The notes under the pieces were generated by a model, which made no database searches, was not told the origin of the DNA, and saw only the letters and a program-made list of their open reading frames with translations. 9,236 nucleotides of DNA. It comes from Alphaproteobacteria bacterium (lineage in GTDB: Bacteria > Pseudomonadota > Alphaproteobacteria > M2410). Below, one piece after another: positions 1 through 6,056 of this stretch (the stretch's first letter is position 1; every line of letters begins with the position of its first letter). Where the stretch lies: positions 1 through 9,236 of the forward strand of contig JAJFIN010000062.1 in NCBI GenBank assembly GCA_021774955.1, in the 5' to 3' direction. Position numbers and translations under genes: made by a program.

Positions 1-1212
1 CTCATCGGCAGCTTTGGTGAGATGGATTACCTGCTCGTTCAGATATTCATCTGCATAAAGTGTATCTTCAACTTCCTTAAAGGCTGTGAGTAAAGCTTGG
101 CTGTAGGCAGCCAGGGCCACGTCGCCACGTGCTTCGGCAGCTTTGGCTTGTGCCCTCAATTGACCACCGCGAAATAACGGTTGAACCACACCACCGGCCA
201 GTGACCAGATGAGCCGGTTAGGGTCGGTGAGCACGGAAAGGTCATCGCTACCATATCCACCTTGAGCATTGATGCGCAGGCCCGGCAGGAGTGAGCGCCA
301 GGCCGATTTTTGACGCATTTCAGCGGCCACGGCGCGGGCGCGGGCGGCTGACAGATCAGGCCGCCGGCTTAATAGGGCACTTGGCAGGCCGGGTTCAATA
401 CTTCCTTCGAGCGCCGGCAATTCAGTGCCTTCTGCGACGTCGCGTTCAGGGTAACGGCCCAATAGAACTTCGAGGCGGGTTTCGGCGGCGACCAATTGTG
501 CTTTGCGTTCATAGATGGACGCACGCGCTGTGGCGGCGTTTGATTCAGATAGTCGAAGATCAAGCCCGCGCGTTAGCCCGCTTCGATAACGACTGCGGAC
601 AAGGTCGGTAGAGCGGTCAAAGTTTTTGGAAGTCTCTTCAGCCAATGACAATTGCTGACGCGCCTCAACGACGCCAAACCATGCCTGGGCGACGTTTGCC
701 GATAGCGATAAAGTGGCGGCCGCATAATCTTCTTGCGCTGCCTTATAATCTGAAACCGACGCGCCGCGTTCGTTGAGCAGCCGCCCCCAAAGATCGACCT
801 CCCAGGAAAGGTCGCCGGTCAAGCCAAAACTATTGGCGCGCTGCACCTGAGCAGAGCCGCCGGGAAAAGCAACATTAAACCGGCGGCGAGAACCATTGGC
901 GTTTAGATCGACACTGGGCAACAAACGTCCCGTCGATTGCTGCGCTAAGGCGCGGGCTTCTTTAACCCGGGCGGCGGCTTGGCGCAGGTCATAATTACTG
1001 GCCAATGCTTCGCTAATTAAAGTGTCGAGTTGCTGTGAATTAAAATCGGCCAGCCAGTTACTCGACCAATCAGCGTTGCCTGCCAGGTCAGTGTCAGTGG
1101 AAGGCGCGGAAAAACTTGAGGGCGGTGAAAAGGCTTGTGACTGAACTTTCACCTCAGCTGTGGTGCAGCTGGCCAAAAGCAACAAACCAACACTTGCCAG
1201 GCCCATTTTCAT
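1..1212 (-). CDS. NodT/OprM-family outer-membrane efflux lipoprotein (3' end outside window)
   Basis: Outer-membrane channel component of a tripartite (probably RND-type) efflux system; family members trimerise into a TolC-like barrel and periplasmic tunnel. The reading frame is open to the left edge: 404 residues are visible and the usual 450-500 suggests some 50-90 C-terminal residues are missing. From the ATG at 1212 the protein starts with Met-Lys-Met followed by a hydrophobic stretch and the lipobox LASC, with Cys16 as the predicted lipidated residue. Two OEP repeats are visible: the first with LDTLISEAL...LRQAAARV and the family signature WEVDLWGR (about 137-144), the second with the RRPDL signature and QPLFRGGQLRAQAKAAEA. 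An in-frame ATG at 1290 would add 26 charged residues before the signal peptide, so I prefer 1212, although neither start has a clear Shine-Dalgarno. Its pump and adaptor partners are not in the window and may lie beyond the left edge. Substrate unknown. Confidence 0.9.
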   Translation of the reverse strand, partial: MKMGLASVGLLLLASCTTAEVKVQSQAFSPPSSFSAPSTDTDLAGNADWSSNWLADFNSQQLDTLISEALASNYDLRQAAARVKEARALAQQSTGRLLPSVDLNANGSRRRFNVAFPGGSAQVQRANSFGLTGDLSWEVDLWGRLLNERGASVSDYKAAQEDYAAATLSLSANVAQAWFGVVEARQQLSLAEETSKNFDRSTDLVRSRYRSGLTRGLDLRLSESNAATARASIYERKAQLVAAETRLEVLLGRYPERDVAEGTELPALEGSIEPGLPSALLSRRPDLSAARARAVAAEMRQKSAWRSLLPGLRINAQGGYGSDDLSVLTDPNRLIWSLAGGVVQPLFRGGQLRAQAKAAEARGDVALAAYSQALLTAFKEVEDTLYADEYLNEQVIHLTKAADE

Positions 1213-1385
1213 CTTTTGGGGGGCTTCATTCGAGCCAATATGGCGGTCAATGTTGTCCACAAAAATATCCACTCCTGCGCGAAGCCTCATGTTTTGAAGC
1301 TGACCAGCAGCTCTGGACTCTAGTAAACAACAACGAAACCCCCGGTGTATGTAAAGGTGTTGTCATAGGAAAGTGTACAAATTGA

Positions 1386-1396
1386 GGCGTGACGCC
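1386..1396. repeat. Short perfect palindrome GGCGT-G-ACGCC
   Basis: Five-base arms around one base, in the gap upstream of the efflux gene. It has the shape of a small operator half-site pair, but its length makes chance occurrence possible and no adjacent regulator gene is visible to pair it with. Confidence 0.3.
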
Positions 1397-1487
1397 GATT
1401 ACATGTGGGTAGCACGACCACCAATCACAACCCCTTGTCCGGATTAGTGAATTTGAAGTTTCGAAGGGCGCGGATCCTAAGCAATCT

Positions 1488-1504
1488 AACCCAAGTGTTG
1501 GGTT
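1488..1504. repeat. Inverted repeat AACCCAA-GTG-TTGGGTT overlapping a TTGACA box
   Basis: Seven-base perfect arms with a 3-base loop. The right arm overlaps the start of a perfect TTGACA hexamer (1503-1508) lying about 115 bases upstream of the unknown gene's start. A repressor site over a -35 element would look like this, but no matching -10 hexamer was found, so promoter activity is unproven. No T-run follows, which argues against a terminator. Confidence 0.35.
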
Positions 1505-1612
1505 GACAAATTATTAAATCACCGCAGGAAATGGGCTTTTCCAAAACCAAACGTTAACTCTGCATACCTATGCTGCGGACTAAATGGCTGGTCAGAGGGA
1601 TTCGGCCACCTG

Positions 1613-1617
1613 GGAGG
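1613..1617 (+). promoter_or_regulatory. Ribosome-binding site GGAGG that decides the start at 1623
   Basis: GGAGG lies five bases before the ATG at 1623. The earlier in-frame ATG at 1584 has no purine-rich sequence at a suitable distance. The downstream start is therefore preferred. Confidence 0.75.
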
Positions 1618-1622
1618 CGTAC

Positions 1623-2570
1623 ATGGGCGAAGCGGCCAAAAAAGAACCGGGCAGCATCAACAGCACCACACATTTTGTGTTCCAAAATAAGGTGTTCCAA
1701 GTCGAGGGATGTCACTTTTCTTTGGCGCCTGGCTCAAAGGAAGCAATCTTTAATATTCCCATGGGTGAGGTTGTCGGCTCGATTAAAATTCCTGCCCTGT
1801 GTAAGGAATTCGGGATTGAGGAAGAATCCGCTGATTACGGATTAGTACAATTGGCCCTTGAAGGCTTGCCCTATGTCCGTCGAATCCATCCGGGTGACGT
1901 TATCCCAAGTGAAGTTCTAGACGGTTCAGCTTCCTGGCAGATCGATCCACAACATGAAAAAATTGCAAAAAATAAATTGTCGATGCTGTTGGTGACATGG
2001 CTGGTTGGTGCCGAGGGTGGCAAAATGGATCGCGAGGCCCTTGCTTCCCTCAGTGATGATGAAAAACTAAAAGAACGGATCAATGAGGGATTTGCTAAAG
2101 CCGGTGAAACGATAGGCATTCCAAAAGACCAAATTAGTAATCGGTTTAATGACCTGGTCAAAGAGCTCGCTTACATCGAAGCTCTCAGGGACTATTACGC
2201 AGATATCTTCGTCATATTCAAGAATCTCAAACCGATCCAAGAATCATATTCTACTCAAGATACACAAGTATTTGAAGAGATCGAGCGGATGCGTGTTTTG
2301 ATGAAACCGCCGATGGCAAAGATTAAAGAACAATTTGATAAAATCGATGATCAGACCTCGGAGATTTTGCCCCTTCTTAAAGGCTATGAGAAACGCGTTC
2401 AGACGATCCGTGACGGTCGCGACGACCTCCATTTGTTGACCCACACTTGGGATGATTTGAAGGCTATGTGGAAGAATGTTCCCGCTGAACGAAGCGAAGA
2501 AACAAAAATCGCTTTGACCGTTACCTACAAGTTTTTGGCCAAGAATTTCTCAGTCAGCCACTCTTGGTAA
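1623..2570 (+). CDS. Unrecognised 315-residue cytoplasmic protein with predicted coiled coil
   Basis: I do not recognise this family and assign no function. The start is set by a GGAGG ribosome-binding site five bases upstream; an ATG at 1584 would add 13 residues. There is no signal peptide and no convincing membrane span, so it is probably cytoplasmic. The first ~110 residues look like a mixed alpha/beta domain with a Pro/Gly-rich segment reading RRIHPGDVIPSEVLDGSASW (about residues 82-101). The middle (about 105-190) is helix-rich and charged. From about 210 to 280 heptad-like spacing of hydrophobics among Glu/Lys (EEIERMRVLM, MAKIKEQFDKIDDQTSEI, RVQTIRDGRDDLHLL) suggests a coiled coil. 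The C-terminal ~35 residues contain two Trp and end in SHSW. It is followed by about 200 bases of non-coding DNA before the EF-G paralogue on the same strand, so it is probably a separate transcription unit. Base composition and codon use resemble its neighbours, and the frame is intact. Confidence 0.8.
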   Translation: MGEAAKKEPGSINSTTHFVFQNKVFQVEGCHFSLAPGSKEAIFNIPMGEVVGSIKIPALCKEFGIEEESADYGLVQLALEGLPYVRRIHPGDVIPSEVLDGSASWQIDPQHEKIAKNKLSMLLVTWLVGAEGGKMDREALASLSDDEKLKERINEGFAKAGETIGIPKDQISNRFNDLVKELAYIEALRDYYADIFVIFKNLKPIQESYSTQDTQVFEEIERMRVLMKPPMAKIKEQFDKIDDQTSEILPLLKGYEKRVQTIRDGRDDLHLLTHTWDDLKAMWKNVPAERSEETKIALTVTYKFLAKNFSVSHSW

Positions 2571-2632
2571 TGGCTATCAAACACTGCATCCTAGGGATGT
2601 TTCTCGACCCTCGTTGATGCCTTTTGGTTAAT

Positions 2633-2647
2633 CGCAAGACCCTTGCG
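2633..2647. repeat. Small hairpin CGCAAG-ACC-CTTGCG
   Basis: A 6-bp perfect stem with a 3-base loop in the gap after the unknown gene. It is not followed by a T-run on either strand, so it is not a canonical intrinsic terminator. Its right arm overlaps the proposed -35 element at 2643. Confidence 0.35.
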
Positions 2648-2670
2648 CCGACCTCAATCCGCGCTATACT
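2643..2670 (+). promoter_or_regulatory. Candidate sigma-70 promoter for the EF-G-like/dehydratase unit
   Basis: TTGCGC (2643-2648) and TATACT (2665-2670) are separated by 16 bases; the -10 matches consensus at five of six positions and the -35 keeps TTG. Transcription would begin near 2677, giving a leader of about 100 bases before the ATG at 2777. This is a pattern match only. Confidence 0.5.
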
Positions 2671-2776
2671 TTCAACCTAACTAGCTGATAGGCCAACCAC
2701 ATTGGTGTTGTGTGGGGCGGCTCTTGCGTATGTAGATCGCCCTAGGCGCGCCAAATCGCGCAAAAAGGGTGTCGCT

Positions 2777-4801
2777 ATGCCAAATGCAGGTAATTTCCAT
2801 CGTGTCATTGCTCTCGTCGGGCCACAATCGAGTGGCAAAACAGCCTTACTTGAGGCGCTCTTACGACAAACTGGAAAACTCGGTGCCCGCCCTCAAAACG
2901 GCGGGCGAGTTTTTGGTGACACCTCTGCAGAAGCCAAAGCACGCGAAATGGGCACCGAGATCAATGTCGCCCGAACGACGTTTATGGGCGACACCTATTC
3001 GTTCATAGATTGCCCTGGCGCCATTGAGCTGATGCAGGAATCAAAGAACGCCCTTGCTGGCGTCGATGCGGCGGTCATCGTGACCGAATCAGACACCGAC
3101 AAATTCGTTTCGCTCTCTCCTATTTTGCACTATTTGGATGAGATCAAATGCCCGCGCTACATTTTCGTGAACAAAGTCGACAAAGCCTCAGGATCGGTTC
3201 AAAAACTGGTCACAGATTTAAGCCTCGCGGTAAAACAAAAGCTGGCATTGCGCCACCTCCCTCTTCGCCAAGACGATCAAATTACGGGTTACGCAGACTT
3301 GGCAAGCGAACGCGTTTACACATACCAAGATGATGGCCCATCTACTGTGACTGACCTTCCGCAAGAAGATGATGATCGGATGTCGCAAGCCAGATATGGC
3401 CTCCTCGAAACACTGGCAGATTTTGACGATCATCTTATGGAGGAGCTTCTAGAAGATGTTACGCCGCCTAAGGATGAAGTTTATCGCGACCTCGCGATGG
3501 AAGTTCAAGAGGGCCTCATTATTCCCGTGATGCTTGGGTCAGCCCTTCATCAAAATGGTGTTCATCGGTTGCTTAAAGCCCTCCGGCATGAAGTGCCCTC
3601 GGTTGAAAAACACATCGCTCGTCTTGGTGCCACAGACCGCACTGAGCCGGTGCTAGGCCAAGTCATCAAGACCATCCAAACCAGCCACGCAGGCAAGCTT
3701 TCTCTGGTCCGCCTGCTAAAGGGCTCGGTCAAAGACGGCGATACGATCAATGGCGAGCGGGTCTCGGGTGTGTTCCACTTACACGGCGATAAATATGAAA
3801 AATGTGCGTTGGGAGAAGCGGGCGATCTGGTCGGGCTCGGTCACCTCGATTCTGTTGTCACCGGAGACACCATCGTTTCCGGTAAAGGTGCGTCTGATCC
3901 CTTGCCAAAGCCAGATATAGCCCCTCCTGTGTTTAACGTTGCTGTTAATGTGGCTGACCGCAGTGATGAGGTAAAACTGTCTCAGGCGCTTAGAAAAATA
4001 GTCGATGAAGACCCCGCAATTGCGGTTGTCCATGCCCAAGACACGAATCAAACTCTGTTGCAGGGACAGGGTGAAATTCACTTACAAATCACGCTCGACC
4101 GGCTGACAAATCGATATGGAATGCATATCACAACCGAAGCGCCCATGATCCCTTACAAAGAAACAATTCGCAAAGGAACGTCACACCATAGCCGATACAA
4201 AAAACAATCCGGTGGACACGGACAATTTGGCGATGTTGTTGTGAAAATAGCCCCTCTACCTCTCGGCTCTGGGTTCAATTTCGAACAGACGATTACTGGC
4301 GGGGCCATCCCAAAACAATATATCCCCAGTGTCGAAGCCGGTGTTCGTGAATATCTGAACCGTGGTCCTCTGGGTTTCCAGGTCGTCGATGTCGGTGTCA
4401 CTTTAACAGATGGTTCTTTTCACGCGGTCGACAGCTCTGATATGGCCTTTAAGACCGCTGGACGTTTGGCAATGTCGGAAGCCATGCCGGAATGTCATCC
4501 GGTCCTTTTGGAGCCGGTGATGAAAGTGTCCGTCATGGTCCCTTCTGAACACACCGCGAAGATCAATGGCTTGATCAGTTCTCGGCGCGGACAAATCCTC
4601 GGATTTGACGCCCGCCAAGGATGGCCCGGCTGGGATGAGGTGCAAGCGTTCCTCCCACAATCGGAAATGCAGGATATGATCATTGAGATCCGTTCAATGA
4701 CTGCGGGGGCTGGCACCTACATCAATGAATTTGATCATTTGAGTGAACTGTCTGGGCGGCTTGCTGATCAGGTACTGACGAGCCAGCAAGCCGCCGAGTG
4801 A
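2777..4801 (+). CDS. EF-G-like translational GTPase paralogue (divergent G domain)
   Basis: A full-length EF-G paralogue of 674 residues. EF-G proper uses GTP to drive tRNA-mRNA translocation on the ribosome; the role of this paralogue type is not settled. Seen: P-loop GPQSSGKT (15-22), G3 DCPG (78-81), G4 NKVD (132-135), G5 GSAL (254-257), a domain II beta-barrel (about 310-395), domain III with QGQGEIHLQITLDRL, domain IV with GGHGQFGD (479-486) and DGSFHAVDSSDMAFKTAG, and domain V with LEPVMKV (about 578-584), RRGQI (603-607) and the EFDHL end (651-655). The canonical switch I Arg-Gly-Ile-Thr-Ile reads Met-Gly-Thr-Glu-Ile, and the catalytic His after DTPG is Ala82. Start: ATG 2777 has an AGGG seven bases upstream; an upstream in-frame TTG at 2702 would add 25 basic residues with no homology to EF-G. 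The stop overlaps the next gene's start. It is a paralogue, not the housekeeping fusA, which normally sits with rpsL, rpsG and tuf. Confidence 0.9.
   Translation: MPNAGNFHRVIALVGPQSSGKTALLEALLRQTGKLGARPQNGGRVFGDTSAEAKAREMGTEINVARTTFMGDTYSFIDCPGAIELMQESKNALAGVDAAVIVTESDTDKFVSLSPILHYLDEIKCPRYIFVNKVDKASGSVQKLVTDLSLAVKQKLALRHLPLRQDDQITGYADLASERVYTYQDDGPSTVTDLPQEDDDRMSQARYGLLETLADFDDHLMEELLEDVTPPKDEVYRDLAMEVQEGLIIPVMLGSALHQNGVHRLLKALRHEVPSVEKHIARLGATDRTEPVLGQVIKTIQTSHAGKLSLVRLLKGSVKDGDTINGERVSGVFHLHGDKYEKCALGEAGDLVGLGHLDSVVTGDTIVSGKGASDPLPKPDIAPPVFNVAVNVADRSDEVKLSQALRKIVDEDPAIAVVHAQDTNQTLLQGQGEIHLQITLDRLTNRYGMHITTEAPMIPYKETIRKGTSHHSRYKKQSGGHGQFGDVVVKIAPLPLGSGFNFEQTITGGAIPKQYIPSVEAGVREYLNRGPLGFQVVDVGVTLTDGSFHAVDSSDMAFKTAGRLAMSEAMPECHPVLLEPVMKVSVMVPSEHTAKINGLISSRRGQILGFDARQGWPGWDEVQAFLPQSEMQDMIIEIRSMTAGAGTYINEFDHLSELSGRLADQVLTSQQAAE
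4798..4801 (+). promoter_or_regulatory. GTGA stop/start overlap (translational coupling)
   Basis: The EF-G-like gene ends at TGA 4799-4801 and the dehydratase starts at GTG 4798-4800. No strong Shine-Dalgarno precedes the GTG, so the second gene is probably translated by ribosomes finishing the first. Confidence 0.75.
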
Positions 4802-5832
4802 GCCAAGAATCGCTGAATTCAGAGCAGAATATCGTTCTGCCAAATGTGGATGATGTTCGTGAGGCCGCGACCCGGCTCAGCGGCAAAGCGATCCATACAC
4901 CTTTGCTTGAAAGCGAAGATTTAAACGCAAGAACTGGGGCAAGGATTTTAATCAAGCCCGAAGTTCTTCAAGTCACTGGATCGTTTAAATTTCGCGGCGC
5001 CTACAACAACCTTTGTCAGTTGTCAGAGGAAGAGCGAAAGCACGGTGTGATCGCCTGCTCATCAGGAAACCATGCGCAAGGTGTTGCTGCCGCCTCAAAA
5101 AAACTAGGCATTCGGGCAACCATCGTTATGCCTGAGGATGCACCAAAACTCAAACTCGAACGGACGCGTGGTCACGGTGCTGAAATAGTGCTGTTTGATC
5201 GCTACAAAGAAAATAGAGAACAACTCGTTGACGATATCGCGAAGAAAACTGGGGCGATAATCATTCCGCCCTATGACGATCCCAACATTATCTCTGGACA
5301 AGGGACCGTTGGTCTTGAACTTTGCAACGATATGATCGCGCAAGGTTTGACGCTCGACATGTTTCTGGCGCCTGCGGGTGGTGGCGGATTGATTGCGGGT
5401 TGTGGCCTTGCCATCAAATCTCAATTCCCAGATTGCAAGATGTATTGTGTCGAACCTGAAGGCTACGACGATCACGCTCGATCACTCGTCTCGGGGCAGC
5501 GTGAAATAAGCGACGTCACACGATCTAACATTTGTGACGCTTTGCTGACACCCCAGCCCGGGGAGCTGACATTCTCATTAAATCAACGTGCCCTCGAAGG
5601 CGGATTTTCTGTCAGTGAGGATGAGGTCAGGTCGGCGATGGCATATGCTTTTGAAGAATTGAAACTGGTTGTCGAGCCTGGTGGCGCCGTGGCGCTGGCG
5701 GCTCTTTTGGCAGGAAAAGTCAAAACCCATGATTCGCTGGTTGGTATCGTTCTTAGCGGCGGCAATGTGAGTACCGAAGATTTCAACAATCTTACTGCGG
5801 GTCAGATATCGATTCGCTCATTATCTACCTAA
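4798..5832 (+). CDS. PLP-dependent threonine/serine dehydratase (serine racemase-like, no ACT domain)
   Basis: A 344-residue fold-type II PLP enzyme of the threonine dehydratase/serine racemase group, which deaminates hydroxy-amino acids to 2-oxoacids plus ammonia in the cytoplasm. Seen: Schiff-base lysine Lys64 in SFKFRG, the SSGNH loop (88-92), the tetraglycine phosphate loop GGGG (194-197), and a C-terminal LSGGN with Ser320 positioned to contact the pyridine nitrogen. The segment VEPEGYDD carries Glu219 and Asp225 at the spacing of the divalent-metal ligands of eukaryotic serine racemase (Glu210 and Asp216 in the human enzyme). There is no C-terminal ACT regulatory domain, so it is not the isoleucine-feedback-regulated biosynthetic IlvA type. 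Threonine dehydratase, serine racemase/dehydratase and threo-3-hydroxyaspartate dehydratase cannot be told apart from sequence alone. The start is a GTG whose last two bases belong to the upstream TGA, with only a weak ribosome-binding site, implying translational coupling to the EF-G-like gene. Confidence 0.92.
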   Translation: MSQESLNSEQNIVLPNVDDVREAATRLSGKAIHTPLLESEDLNARTGARILIKPEVLQVTGSFKFRGAYNNLCQLSEEERKHGVIACSSGNHAQGVAAASKKLGIRATIVMPEDAPKLKLERTRGHGAEIVLFDRYKENREQLVDDIAKKTGAIIIPPYDDPNIISGQGTVGLELCNDMIAQGLTLDMFLAPAGGGGLIAGCGLAIKSQFPDCKMYCVEPEGYDDHARSLVSGQREISDVTRSNICDALLTPQPGELTFSLNQRALEGGFSVSEDEVRSAMAYAFEELKLVVEPGGAVALAALLAGKVKTHDSLVGIVLSGGNVSTEDFNNLTAGQISIRSLST

Positions 5833-5864
5833 ATTTCAATCATAAAGTGTGTTCTTGGTCTCTC

Positions 5865-5884
5865 TTTGTGTCAGAATTTGTGTC
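5865..5884. repeat. Direct repeat TTTGTGTC x2, 12 bases start to start
   Basis: Two exact 8-base copies (5865-5872 and 5877-5884) lie just after the dehydratase stop and about 170 bases before the receptor gene. The spacing is close to one helical turn, as expected for a tandem regulator-binding site, but chance cannot be excluded for 8-mers in a T-rich stretch. Confidence 0.35.
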
Positions 5885-5930
5885 CTTTACGCAACAAAGC
5901 CAACGATATTGGGTTAGCGAGGTGCGATTC

Positions 5931-6019
5931 ATGACCACTGGGAATCAAACATGATAGCTTGTCAGGTAGCTCTCTGTGCGGTTCTGCTTGGGATGAGCAC
6001 TGGGGTACTTGGGATTTAA
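5931..6019 (+). other. Two tiny overlapping ORFs in the receptor leader (speculative)
   Basis: A GAGGTG (5919-5924) stands six bases before ATG 5931, which opens a 7-codon ORF (MTTGNQT) whose TGA overlaps the ATG at 5951 in an ATGA. The second ORF encodes 22 residues with a hydrophobic core (MIACQVALCAVLLGMSTG...) and ends at TAA 6019, 37 bases before the receptor start. This could be a leader-peptide arrangement controlling the receptor or simply chance. No conserved family is recognised. Confidence 0.2.
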
Positions 6020-6040
6020 GATTCATTTTTCACCTTGTTA

Positions 6041-6047
6041 GGGGAGG
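6041..6047 (+). promoter_or_regulatory. Ribosome-binding site GGGGAGG for the TonB-dependent receptor
   Basis: A strong Shine-Dalgarno nine bases before ATG 6057. It fixes the receptor start, which then begins directly with a signal peptide. Confidence 0.8.
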
Positions 6048-6056
6048 TAATACAGA

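Larger units (their letters stand above)
1213..1622. other. Divergent intergenic region with small palindromes
   Basis: This gap separates the leftward efflux gene from the rightward unknown gene and must hold both promoters, but no complete sigma-70 promoter stands out. A perfect TTGACA hexamer sits at 1503-1508 with no good -10 at the right distance, and a TATGCT at 1569-1574 has no -35. Three inverted repeats are visible: GGCGT-G-ACGCC (1386-1396), AACCCAA-GTG-TTGGGTT (1488-1504, overlapping the TTGACA) and GCATA-CC-TATGC (1562-1573). None is followed by a T-run, so they are not obvious terminators; they could be operator sites or chance. I see no convincing gene here. Confidence 0.5.

Noticed and set aside
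369..563. Short open frames on either strand inside the efflux gene
   Set aside because: They overlap a strongly supported efflux protein frame on the minus strand and resemble no known protein.
1213..1290. Earlier ATG (1290) for the efflux lipoprotein
   Set aside because: It would put 26 charged residues ahead of a clear lipoprotein signal peptide that begins naturally at 1212.
2633..2647. Hairpin as a terminator for the unknown 315-residue gene
   Set aside because: The 6-bp stem has no following T-run on either strand and overlaps a plausible -35 element.
2702..2776. In-frame upstream TTG start for the EF-G-like gene
   Set aside because: It would add 25 mostly basic residues absent from EF-G, there is no good ribosome-binding site, and ATG 2777 has an AGGG at suitable spacing.
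6017..6022. TAAGAT as the -10 of the receptor promoter
   Set aside because: No acceptable -35 hexamer lies 16-18 bases upstream, so it is not supported as a promoter.
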